Source: Dermabacter indicis
Lineage (GTDB): Bacteria; Actinomycetota; Actinomycetes; Actinomycetales; Dermabacteraceae
Assembly (NCBI GenBank): GCA_001403775.1
Contig: CYUG01000012.1
Coordinates: forward strand, 25,626 to 89,625
Direction of reading: 5' to 3'
DNA: 64,000 bases
A program made the position numbers and the translations under genes. The number at the start of each line of letters is the position of its first letter. The first letter of the stretch is position 1. The notes under the pieces are model-generated. The model searched no databases and had not been told where the DNA came from. It saw only the letters and a list, made by a program, of their open reading frames with translations. Shown piece after piece: positions 56,823-64,000 of this stretch.

Positions 56823-58822
56823 GCGAGGAAAAGAAGCATAGCGAGCGAGGCGTGCGTCCCGGGCAGAAAGCCCAAAACTTCGGGCCGTCCTTCACACGGC
56901 TCATGGGCTTCCTCATGGCTGAGCGCACCCTGCTTTTCAGCGCCCTCGGAATCGGGATTATTTCGGTCATTCTGAGCGTGATCGGACCGAAGATTCTCGG
57001 TCGGGCGACCGACATTATCTTCAACGGCGTCGTCTCGAAACGTATGCCCGCGGGCGTCACGAAGGACCAGGTTGTCGCCGGAATGCGCGCGAGTGGCCAA
57101 GAGCAGCTTGCGGATATGGTCTCGGGCATGGATCTGAATCCCGGTCACGGGATCGACTTCGGTGCCCTCAACACGGTTCTGCTCACCGTCACGGTGCTGT
57201 ATGTGGTCGCGGCATTTTTCGCGTGGCTGCAAACCCGGATGCTCTTGCGCGTGGTGTACCGCAGCATCTACCGGCTCCGCCGCGATGTGGAGGAGAAACT
57301 GCACCGCGTGCCGCTGAGTTACTTCGATTCTCGGCGGCGCGGCGACCTCCTCTCGCGCGTGACAAACGACGTGGATAACCTGCAAAATACCCTCAACAAC
57401 ACGCTCGGCGGCATTATCAGCGATGCCCTGACCGTTGTCGGCACGATCATCATGATGCTCGTGATTTCGCCGATTCTCACTCTCGTCGCATTGATCGTGA
57501 TCCCGCTTGCGCTCGTGATTACCGCGGTGATCGGCAAGCGCGCCCAGAAGCTCTTCGGAGAGCAGTGGGATGCCACGGGTGAAGTGAACTCTGAGGTCGA
57601 GGAGGCATTCTCCGGACACGAGATCGTGACGGTTTTCGGGCGTGAGAAGGATGCGCGCGCGAATTTCGAGAAGAAGAATGCCGAGATGTATCGCGCGAGC
57701 TTCGGTGCGCAATTTGTCAGCTCGCTCATCATGCCGTTCATGATGTTTGCGGGGAATATTTCCTATGCGGCGGTGGCCCTCGTGGGTGGGCTCAAAGTTG
57801 TGTCGGGTCAGCTCACGCTCGGTGATGTGCAGGCCTTTATTCAGTATTCGCGCCAGTTTACGCAGCCTGTTTCGCACCTGGCCTCGATGGTCACGCAGCT
57901 TCAGTCGGGTGTCGCTTCGGCGGAGCGCATTTTCGAGTTTTTGGATGCCGAAGAGCAGGTCCCGGAGAGCTCGGAGCAGGGGTCCGACGCTTGCCGCACC
58001 AAAGTCGAGGCCACATCGCCCGGTCGTGGTGAGGTGCGGTTCGAACACGTGCGCTTTTCCTACTCGCCCGAAAAGCCTCTCATTTCGGATTTGTCGCTCG
58101 TGGCGAGCCCCGGGATGACGGTTGCGATCGTGGGCCCCACGGGGGCGGGTAAAACGACGCTCGTCAACCTCATCATGCGCTTTTACGAGATTGACGGTGG
58201 CACAATCACGATTGACGGTGTGGATACGCGCGACATGACGCGCGAGGAACTCCGCAGCCGCACGGGCATGGTGCTGCAGGATACGTGGCTTTTCAAAGGC
58301 ACGATCCGCGAGAACATTCGCTACGGTCGCCTCGATGCGACTGACGAGGAGGTTCTCGAGGCGGCGAAGGCGACCCACGTGCACGACTTCGTGCAGCACC
58401 TTCCCGAGGGGTACGACACGATTATCGACGACGAAGGCTCGAGCGTGTCGGCGGGCGAAAAGCAGCTGCTCACGATCGCGCGTGCGTTCCTTGCGCGTCC
58501 CGAACTGCTCATTCTCGACGAGGCAACCTCGAGTGTGGACACGCGCACCGAGGTGCTCGTGCAGAACGCGATGAATACCCTGCGCGAGGGGCGCACGTCA
58601 TTTGTGATTGCCCACCGCCTTTCGACGATCCGCGACGCCGATCTGATTCTCGTGATGGAACACGGTGACATCGTCGAGCAGGGCACCCACGACGAGCTTC
58701 TCGAGGCAGGCGGCGCCTACGCGCGGCTGTATCGCTCGCAGTTCGAGGGCGCAAGTAGCGAGATTGCCGACCCTCCTGAGCAGGAGCTGTTGGCCCCTGC
58801 TCAGGAAGGCCAGATGTTTTAG
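56819..58822 (+). CDS. ABC exporter subunit B, degenerate signature motif
   Basis: 667 residues starting at the ATGA overlap. Six membrane helices plus an extra periplasmic insert near residues 70-100; the ATPase has Walker A IVGPTGAGKTTLVNL and canonical Walker B LLILDEATSSVD, but its signature reads VSAGEKQLLTIARAF instead of LSGGQ. Thus the consensus ATP site would use its catalytic Glu with the partner's intact signature, and the other site would be non-hydrolytic. Substrate unknown; lipids or drugs are typical. It contains a TCCGACGCTTGCC word at 57983. Its stop interlocks with the convergent reductase stop. Confidence 0.92.
   Translation: MSEEKKHSERGVRPGQKAQNFGPSFTRLMGFLMAERTLLFSALGIGIISVILSVIGPKILGRATDIIFNGVVSKRMPAGVTKDQVVAGMRASGQEQLADMVSGMDLNPGHGIDFGALNTVLLTVTVLYVVAAFFAWLQTRMLLRVVYRSIYRLRRDVEEKLHRVPLSYFDSRRRGDLLSRVTNDVDNLQNTLNNTLGGIISDALTVVGTIIMMLVISPILTLVALIVIPLALVITAVIGKRAQKLFGEQWDATGEVNSEVEEAFSGHEIVTVFGREKDARANFEKKNAEMYRASFGAQFVSSLIMPFMMFAGNISYAAVALVGGLKVVSGQLTLGDVQAFIQYSRQFTQPVSHLASMVTQLQSGVASAERIFEFLDAEEQVPESSEQGSDACRTKVEATSPGRGEVRFEHVRFSYSPEKPLISDLSLVASPGMTVAIVGPTGAGKTTLVNLIMRFYEIDGGTITIDGVDTRDMTREELRSRTGMVLQDTWLFKGTIRENIRYGRLDATDEEVLEAAKATHVHDFVQHLPEGYDTIIDDEGSSVSAGEKQLLTIARAFLARPELLILDEATSSVDTRTEVLVQNAMNTLREGRTSFVIAHRLSTIRDADLILVMEHGDIVEQGTHDELLEAGGAYARLYRSQFEGASSEIADPPEQELLAPAQEGQMF
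57983..57995 (+). repeat. One-base variant of the 13-base motif inside a gene
   Basis: TCCGACGCTTGCC lies in the linker between membrane and ATPase domains of the exporter, coding for SDACR. It is the only near-exact copy well inside a gene of known family. Confidence 0.45.
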
Positions 58823-59940
58823 TCCTCGTCGGCGGGGTCGGCGAGGATGTCATCGATCCTCGAGATTTCCTCATCGGTGAAGCGCGTAGCGGGGGCGCTT
58901 TCGCCCGCGCGCACGATGGTTCGTGCAGCAGCAATGTTCGCGCGCAGCTGCTGCACGCTCGAGGCTCCCACGATCGCGGACGTCACGACGCGCTTGCGCA
59001 GAACCCATGCGAGGGCCATTTGCGCGAGGCTCTGCCCGCGTTCCTCGGCAACGCGGCTGAGGGCGCGTACCTTGTCGAGGTAGCGGGGATCCTTCGCGAC
59101 GTCCTCTCCGAGGAACACGTTTTGTGCGGCGCGTGATCTCTCGGGGATGCCCGTGAGGTAGCGGTTCGTGAGTAGCCCTTGCGAGAGCGGCGAGAAGGCG
59201 ACGACCCCGATGCCGAGCCGCTCGCATACACCGAGGAGCGAATCTTCCGCGTGCCCGCTCGCACTCTCTTCGGGGGTACGGGTGAGCATCGAGTAGCTTG
59301 CCTGATTCACGACGAGAGGAACACCCATGGTGCGCAGCATTGTCGCGGCCTCCCGGGTCTTTTCTGGGGAGTAGTTCGAAATGCCCGCGTACAGCGCCTT
59401 GCCGCTTTTGACGGCGCTTGCGAGCGCCCCCATGGACTCTTCGAGCGGAGTCGAGTCGTCTTGGCGATGGTGGTAGAAGATGTCGACGTAGTCGAGGCCG
59501 AGGCGCGTGAGCGATTGATCGAGTGAGGCAAGCAGGTACTTCCTGCTGCCGCCGTCGCCGTACGGCCCGGGCCACATGCGGAAGCCTGCCTTCGTGGTCA
59601 CGAGGATCTCGTCGCGGTGGCCTGCGAGGTCTTTGCGGAAGATTTCCCCGAAGGTTTCTTCGGCGCTGCCGGCGGGCGGGCCGTAGTTGTTCGCAAGGTC
59701 GAAGTGCGTGATGCCGTGATCGAAGGCGTAGTGCACGATTTCGCGCTGGCGCGAAAAATCGGCCTTGGGGCGTTCACGAACCTCATGTTCGAAGCCTCCT
59801 TCGAAGCGTTCTCGCCCGAAGTTGTGCCAGAAACCGAGGGAAATTGGCGGGAGCATGAGCCCCGACGTTCCAAGGCGGCGGAAGTGTGCGTAGCTCGCCT
59901 CATCCATGGTGGCGCGGCTTGTGGGGGTGCTCTCGTTCAT
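58819..59940 (-). CDS. Aldo/keto reductase, YghZ-like
   Basis: 373 residues from the ATG at 59940, with AGGAGG five bases upstream. Catalytic tetrad: Asp and Tyr in HFDLANNYGPP, Lys in VTTKAGF and His in IFYHHRQDD. The RRLGTSGLMLPPISLGFW start and the ALAWVLRKRVVTSAIVGASS helix match the L-glyceraldehyde 3-phosphate reductase branch. It would reduce small aldehydes with NADPH. It diverges from the amino-acid transporter. Confidence 0.9.
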   Translation of the reverse strand: MNESTPTSRATMDEASYAHFRRLGTSGLMLPPISLGFWHNFGRERFEGGFEHEVRERPKADFSRQREIVHYAFDHGITHFDLANNYGPPAGSAEETFGEIFRKDLAGHRDEILVTTKAGFRMWPGPYGDGGSRKYLLASLDQSLTRLGLDYVDIFYHHRQDDSTPLEESMGALASAVKSGKALYAGISNYSPEKTREAATMLRTMGVPLVVNQASYSMLTRTPEESASGHAEDSLLGVCERLGIGVVAFSPLSQGLLTNRYLTGIPERSRAAQNVFLGEDVAKDPRYLDKVRALSRVAEERGQSLAQMALAWVLRKRVVTSAIVGASSVQQLRANIAAARTIVRAGESAPATRFTDEEISRIDDILADPADED

Positions 59941-60053
59941 GGTGGCCTCCTTGCCGGGTAATGCCTGTAATTCAAGTGTAATGCTCATCACCAAGTCTTT
60001 TGGCCTCGGGCAGGTCACAGTGCGGCGCCTTGCGCCGTAGGAATAATCATGCA

Positions 60054-60068
60054 TACTATTGCAAAGTG
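60054..60068 (+). promoter_or_regulatory. Leaderless promoter of the amino-acid ABC operon
   Basis: TACTAT (60054-60059) is six bases from the GTG at 60066; TTGCGC at 60030-60035 is a reasonable -35 with 18-base spacing. It is the best formed promoter of the leaderless group. Confidence 0.6.
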
Positions 60069-61028
60069 ATGCACGTTAGTGAATGTCGGTCCGACGCTCG
60101 CCAGGCAGCCGTCGGAACCCCCAGGCGCGCGTTCCTCCGCGCGATCCCCGCCATCCTCGCGGCAGGCGCGCTCGCCCCCAGCCTTGGGGCGTGCACCCGC
60201 GCCTCCGAAACCCTCGCAGCCGAGGCGAGTCTCATCCCCGAGGTCGATTTCAGCGGGATTGACTATCAAGAAGACATCGCCGCACTCCTGCCGGAAGAGA
60301 TCCGCGCGCGCGGCGAACTCGTCAACGGTGCCGAGCTGAGCTACGCGCCCGGCGAATTTCTTAACAACGGCAAGGCGGTGGGATACGACATCGACCTCCT
60401 CACCGCCCTCGGCATCGTGCTTGGGCTCGAGACGCGCACAGAATCCGCCGTGTTCTCGCAGATCATCCCCGCCGTGGGAAGCAAGTACGACGTGGGAATC
60501 TCAGGCTTCACGATCAACGAGGAGCGACTCGAAACCGTGACGATGGTGAGCTACTTCGAAGCGGGCATCTCCTACGCGGTCAAGAAAGGCAACCCCTACG
60601 GGATCGACCCCCACGATCTGTGCGGCAAGCGCCCCGCGGTTCAGGTCGGCTCCTACCAAGAAGAGATCGCCCTCGCGGAAGACGAGAAATGCAGGGCCGC
60701 CGGCAAGCGCGGCGTTGACGTTCTCGCCTACGCCAACAATTCCGACGCCGTCACCAACGTCGCCGGCGGCAAAGCCGACGTGCTCATCGCCGACTCGCCC
60801 GTCACGAGCTACGCAATTGCGCGTTCGCGCGGAACCCTCGAACAGGTGGGCGAGATTGAAGAATCGGCGCTCAACGGCATCGTCGTCAAAAAGGGCGAGG
60901 ACCAATTCGCCGAAGCGCTGTGCGTAGCCGTGCAGCACCTCATCGACACAGGCGCCCTCGGCGACATCATGAGCGCATGGGGCAACGACGCAGGGCTGAT
61001 CGAGAAAGCAGAGGTCAAGAAGGCATGA
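60066..61028 (+). CDS. Polar amino-acid ABC transporter binding lipoprotein
   Basis: About 320 residues from the GTG at 60066 (an ATG follows in the next codon). The N-region RRAFLRAIPAILAAGALAPS then LGAC gives a lipoprotein, perhaps Tat-exported. The mature domain is a family 3 binding protein: GKAVGYDIDLLTALGIVLGL, YDVGISGFTINEERLETVTM and ADVLIADSPVTSYAIA. A 27-base inverted repeat (60090-60116) sits inside its first codons, encoding RSDARQAAVGT, so the repeat has been absorbed into the signal-peptide N-region. First gene of a three-gene operon. Confidence 0.9.
   Translation: MMHVSECRSDARQAAVGTPRRAFLRAIPAILAAGALAPSLGACTRASETLAAEASLIPEVDFSGIDYQEDIAALLPEEIRARGELVNGAELSYAPGEFLNNGKAVGYDIDLLTALGIVLGLETRTESAVFSQIIPAVGSKYDVGISGFTINEERLETVTMVSYFEAGISYAVKKGNPYGIDPHDLCGKRPAVQVGSYQEEIALAEDEKCRAAGKRGVDVLAYANNSDAVTNVAGGKADVLIADSPVTSYAIARSRGTLEQVGEIEESALNGIVVKKGEDQFAEALCVAVQHLIDTGALGDIMSAWGNDAGLIEKAEVKKA
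60090..60116. repeat. 27-base inverted repeat inside the binding-protein start
   Basis: TCCGACG and CGTCGGA arms; matches the element at 20198-20224 at 23 of 27 positions, with CAGGCA in the same place in both. Confidence 0.55.
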
Positions 61029-61978
61029 ATACGAGTATCGACTCCCCGATCCCCAACCGGATCCGCGCGAAGCGGGCCCCGCGGCCCGGCACGTGGATCG
61101 CCGCGGTCATCGTCGCACTCTTGAGCCTGTGGCTCATCGTGTTCCTCGCGGGGAATGAAGTCTTCGAATGGGGCGTCGTTGGCACGTACCTGTTCGACAT
61201 CAAAGTCATCAAAGGCGTCGGCTGGACCCTCCTCCTCACGGTCGTGTCGATGGTCATCGGCACCGTGATCGCCCTGACCGCCGCGATTATGCGGCTCAGC
61301 TCCAACCCGGTTCTGCGCGGCGTCTCGTGGGCCTACATCTTCGTGTTCCGCGGCGTCCCCGTGTACACGCAGCTCGTGTTCTGGGGCCTCATCACCGTCA
61401 TCATCCCGAAGATCGTGATCGGTGTGCCCTTCGGCCCCGAGCTTCTCAGCTTCTCGACCCGCGACTTCTTCACGGCGTTTTGGGCGGCAACCGTGGCGCT
61501 CGGTCTCAACGAAGGCGCCTACCTCGCGGAAATCATGCGCGCGGGCCTCACGAGTGTGGAGCGCGGCCAAAGCGAAGCTGCGAAGTCCCTCGGCATGAAG
61601 AACTCGCTCATCCTCCGCAGGATCGTGATCCCGCAGGCCATGCGCGTGATCATCCCGCCGCTCGGCAACGAAACGATCGGCATGCTGAAGACGACCTCGC
61701 TCGTGCTTGCCGTGCCGTTCACGCTCGATCTCACCTATGCCTCGAATTCGATCGCGAACCTCCTGTTCAAGCCCGTACCGATGCTCATCGTCGCGGCACT
61801 GTGGTACCTCGCCGTGACGAGCGTGCTCATGGTGGGGCAGTACTACATCGAGCGATATTTCGGCCGCGGCTTCGATGACCGCCCCGCCGTGCGTCCCGGA
61901 TCGCGCGCCTCGCGACAGGCATCCGTCAACGCCTCGGGCACGACCCCGAAGGATCCGCTTCCGGAGGTGGAGCTGTGA
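61025..61978 (+). CDS. Polar amino-acid ABC transporter permease
   Basis: 317 residues, start at an ATGA overlap with the binding protein. HisM/GlnP-type permease: [33 protein letters not shown] and the EAA loop [20 protein letters not shown]. Only one permease gene is present, so a homodimer is expected. It has a basic/Ser-rich cytoplasmic tail. Confidence 0.92.
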   Translation: MNTSIDSPIPNRIRAKRAPRPGTWIAAVIVALLSLWLIVFLAGNEVFEWGVVGTYLFDIKVIKGVGWTLLLTVVSMVIGTVIALTAAIMRLSSNPVLRGVSWAYIFVFRGVPVYTQLVFWGLITVIIPKIVIGVPFGPELLSFSTRDFFTAFWAATVALGLNEGAYLAEIMRAGLTSVERGQSEAAKSLGMKNSLILRRIVIPQAMRVIIPPLGNETIGMLKTTSLVLAVPFTLDLTYASNSIANLLFKPVPMLIVAALWYLAVTSVLMVGQYYIERYFGRGFDDRPAVRPGSRASRQASVNASGTTPKDPLPEVEL

Positions 61979-62811
61979 GTACGAGCTCGGTAGCGACATC
62001 GGCACACGACAACGGCAAGGAAAAGAACATGTCCATGGTGGCGGCGCCCAAGGTGCGGCTTGAGAACATCCACAAGGCCTTCGGGAACCTGCACGTTCTG
62101 CGGGGAGTTGACCTCGAGGTCGGCGAAGGCGAAGTGTGCGTGCTCATCGGCCCCTCCGGCTCGGGTAAATCCACGCTCCTTCGCTGCATCAACCAGCTCG
62201 AGGAGCCCACGGGCGGGAAGATCCTCATCGACGGCGAATTGCAGGGATACAGCCCGAAGCCGCTCGCCGACGGTCGCTGGCAGAAACTCTCCGAGAAAGA
62301 GATCGCGGCGCAGCGCTCGCGCATCTCGATGGTGTTCCAGCGCTTCAATCTATTCCCGCACATGACCGCACTGGAAAACGTATGTGAGGCGCCGATCCAC
62401 GTGCGCGGTGTTCCGAAAATGGACGCTCGTGCGCAAGCTCTTGAACTTCTCAAACGCGTGGGGCTCGGCGACCGCGCCGACCACTACCCGAGTGAACTCT
62501 CGGGCGGCCAGCAGCAGCGGGTCGCGATCGCGCGAGCGCTCGCGATGGAGCCCGAGATTATGCTTTTTGACGAGCCAACCTCAGCCCTTGACCCCGAGCT
62601 CGTCGCCGAAGTGCTCCAGGTGCTCAAGGATCTCGCTGCCGAGGGTCAAACCATGGTGGTGGTGACCCACGAGATCGCCTTCGCGCGCGAAGTTGCCGAT
62701 CACGTCGTGTTCATGGACGGCGGTCAGGCGGTCGAGGCCGGCCCGCCGAGCGAGATCCTCGATAATCCCCGCTCGGGCCGCCTCAAGGAGTTCCTCGCGA
62801 GTGTGCTCTAG
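61975..62811 (+). CDS. Polar amino-acid ABC transporter ATPase
   Basis: 278 residues from a GTG overlapping the permease stop (GTGA). Walker [15 protein letters not shown], signature [15 protein letters not shown], Walker [17 protein letters not shown]; GlnQ/HisP type. An unusual charged insert ([20 protein letters not shown]) follows strand 4, as in some histidine/glutamate systems. Stop interlocked with the next gene (CTAG, 62808-62811). Confidence 0.93.
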   Translation: MSTSSVATSAHDNGKEKNMSMVAAPKVRLENIHKAFGNLHVLRGVDLEVGEGEVCVLIGPSGSGKSTLLRCINQLEEPTGGKILIDGELQGYSPKPLADGRWQKLSEKEIAAQRSRISMVFQRFNLFPHMTALENVCEAPIHVRGVPKMDARAQALELLKRVGLGDRADHYPSELSGGQQQRVAIARALAMEPEIMLFDEPTSALDPELVAEVLQVLKDLAAEGQTMVVVTHEIAFAREVADHVVFMDGGQAVEAGPPSEILDNPRSGRLKEFLASVL

Positions 62812-63593
62812 CGGCCGGATCGGAACCGTTCTGCTGCGGCGATAATCTCGCTTGGCGGAACGTCGAGGTACATCCCGAAATACACCATGTTGGTGTGGGG
62901 AAGGTGCACCACGAGATTCGTATCGCCCCTTGGTGAGGCCTTCGTGATCGAGAGGCTCACATCGTGCCACGGGTAGGTTCTGCGCTCGCCTCCCTTTTCG
63001 AGGAGGGCGAGGCCTTCTCGGTCGAGCCACAGCCCCTTGCCGTTCTTCGAGCGACCCCACTTGATGGTCCGATCCGTGGGGGCCGCGACGATCTTGCTCG
63101 CTCTGGCGCGGATCTCCTGAAAACTTGACGTGAACGCGTCGCTGAAGCGTGCCTCTTTCGGCACCGAAAACCCGCGTTCATCGAGGGTATAGACACCTTC
63201 GATGGGAGCGTTGTGATACGCGCTCGCGGCTTCCCTTTCAGCACGACGCCGCTCCCGCCGTACACGAGTGCGCTGCACGATGCGAAGAATGAACGGCAAG
63301 ACGACAAGGAGCACGAACCCCAGAACGAGGGGAACAAAGAACTTTAGTTTAGCCGGAAGAACGTCGCTATTGAGGAGCGAGAGGGTCACGCTCCCCGCGA
63401 TCCCAATCGCAAGGAAGGCGCCCGCGACGCGAAGAACTTCACTCACGAGATGGGGGACGCTTTTGCGGAGGGAGTCGTGCATCTCCTCGCGAGAAACCCC
63501 GAGGGACTCGAAGGGCATCTTCGCAAGTGCCCCGAGCTTCTCTCGCGTATCCGGGAGGCCGTTGTCCTCGTAGCCGACGCACATCTGATCCAA
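62808..63593 (-). CDS. Membrane protein with a PH-like C-terminal domain, copy 1
   Basis: About 261 residues. A TTG at 63593 has AGGGG six bases upstream; the ATG at 63584 is the alternative. Two membrane helices ([39 protein letters not shown]) precede a charged region and a C-terminal domain with [36 protein letters not shown] and [20 protein letters not shown], resembling bacterial PH domains. Function unknown. A paralogue follows in the same direction. Confidence 0.7.
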   Translation of the reverse strand: MDQMCVGYEDNGLPDTREKLGALAKMPFESLGVSREEMHDSLRKSVPHLVSEVLRVAGAFLAIGIAGSVTLSLLNSDVLPAKLKFFVPLVLGFVLLVVLPFILRIVQRTRVRRERRRAEREAASAYHNAPIEGVYTLDERGFSVPKEARFSDAFTSSFQEIRARASKIVAAPTDRTIKWGRSKNGKGLWLDREGLALLEKGGERRTYPWHDVSLSITKASPRGDTNLVVHLPHTNMVYFGMYLDVPPSEIIAAAERFRSGR

Positions 63594-63688
63594 GTGAAGC
63601 CCCTCTCGCTCCCGTGGGTCCCACTTTGATTTTACGCGAGCGTGATTTCAAAAGTCACGGAATGACCTGGTGTAACAGTGAAATTGGG

Positions 63689-64000
63689 TTAGGCGCGAAG
63701 GCGCGCCGCGCGCGCAATGATCTCCGTTGCGCTCAGCCCGAGTTTGTCACCGCTATAGCGCAGATGTCGGTGTGGCAAGTGCACGACGAGGTCGGGCTTG
63801 CCGATTCGCACGAGCTTTGCCTCTTCGAGGTGCACCTCGCTCCACGGGTAGGTCTCGTATTGATCCGCATCCGGGACGAGGCCGAGGAAGTCGCGGCCCA
63901 GCCACAGCCCGACCCCGTCGATCGAGGAGGCCCATGCAAGTGCGTCGGCACCCGTGGCGGCTGGAGGAGAGCGGCTGGCGGGGTTTTGCGGGGGTCGGGG
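63689..64000 (-). CDS. Paralogue of the PH-like membrane protein, copy 2, cut by window end
   Basis: The minus-strand frame is open from base 64000 to a TAA at 63689, about 103 residues. WASSIDGVGLWLGRDFLGLV, TYPWSEVHLEEAKLV and PDLVVHLPHRHLRYSGDKLG align with the C-terminal domain of the preceding protein. The start lies outside the window. A 95-base gap separates the two genes. Confidence 0.7.
   Translation of the reverse strand, partial: PRPPQNPASRSPPAATGADALAWASSIDGVGLWLGRDFLGLVPDADQYETYPWSEVHLEEAKLVRIGKPDLVVHLPHRHLRYSGDKLGLSATEIIARAARLRA

Overview
The window is high-GC, densely coded bacterial chromosome. GTG starts, 4-base ATGA/GTGA gene overlaps, TANNNT -10 boxes a fixed six bases from start codons, an LPXTG-anchored protein and the order SRP RNA - dnaX - recR - lysC - asd all point to an actinomycete, probably of the Micrococcales. 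A Dermabacter-like skin commensal fits, but that genus guess is inference.

Layout. 1-8.7 kb: the 3' part of a sugar-binding protein gene, then two tandem, highly similar CUT1 sugar ABC cassettes (binding protein, MalF-like and MalG-like permeases, no ATPase) on the minus strand, separated by a Nudix gene and a structured non-coding stretch. 9.1-15.5 kb: a translationally coupled operon of GH38 alpha-mannosidase, alkaline-phosphatase-superfamily enzyme, HAD phosphatase and GH20 hexosaminidase. None of the four has a visible signal peptide, so the enzymes probably process glycans already imported by the neighbouring transporters. 15.5-19.9 kb: a DtxR/MntR-type regulator convergent with a TroA-type Mn/Zn ABC operon that has a DtxR-like operator. 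19.9-23.1 kb: accessory patch with a dead Nudix fragment, an unrecognised 390-residue protein and an IS481-family element inserted exactly at the 3' end of a tRNA-Ser gene. 23.3-25.2 kb: a MetP/MetS-type sodium symporter pair.

25.3-36.3 kb is core: SRP RNA, a DUF421 protein, a very long dnaX, an amidase and a GyrI-like protein, recR, a large unknown membrane protein, lysC (with an internal beta-subunit start) and asd. 36.4-41 kb: TetR regulator, PRC-barrel protein and nucleotide-sugar genes (ugd, rfbB, rfbD). 41-46.4 kb: a Pro/Thr-rich surface protein, type II NADH dehydrogenase and an LPRTG-anchored 5'-nucleotidase. 46.4-54.9 kb: VanZ-like protein, sbcD-sbcC, DUF456, WYL regulator/VOC protein, methyltransferase, DUF6318-like protein. 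54.9-64 kb: heterodimeric ABC exporter, aldo/keto reductase, polar amino-acid ABC importer, and two paralogous membrane proteins, the last cut by the window end.

Window-wide patterns: (i) nine genes have TANNNT-N6-start promoters implying leaderless mRNAs; (ii) a 13-base word TCCGACGGTTGCC and close variants recur, mostly between genes and three times as inverted pairs; (iii) four convergent gene pairs share interlocked stop codons in a 4-base YTAG. No CRISPR array, rRNA or phage module is seen. The tandem sugar-transport cassettes with the mannosidase operon, the 13-mer repeat family and the tRNA-Ser/IS arrangement are the best leads for follow-up.
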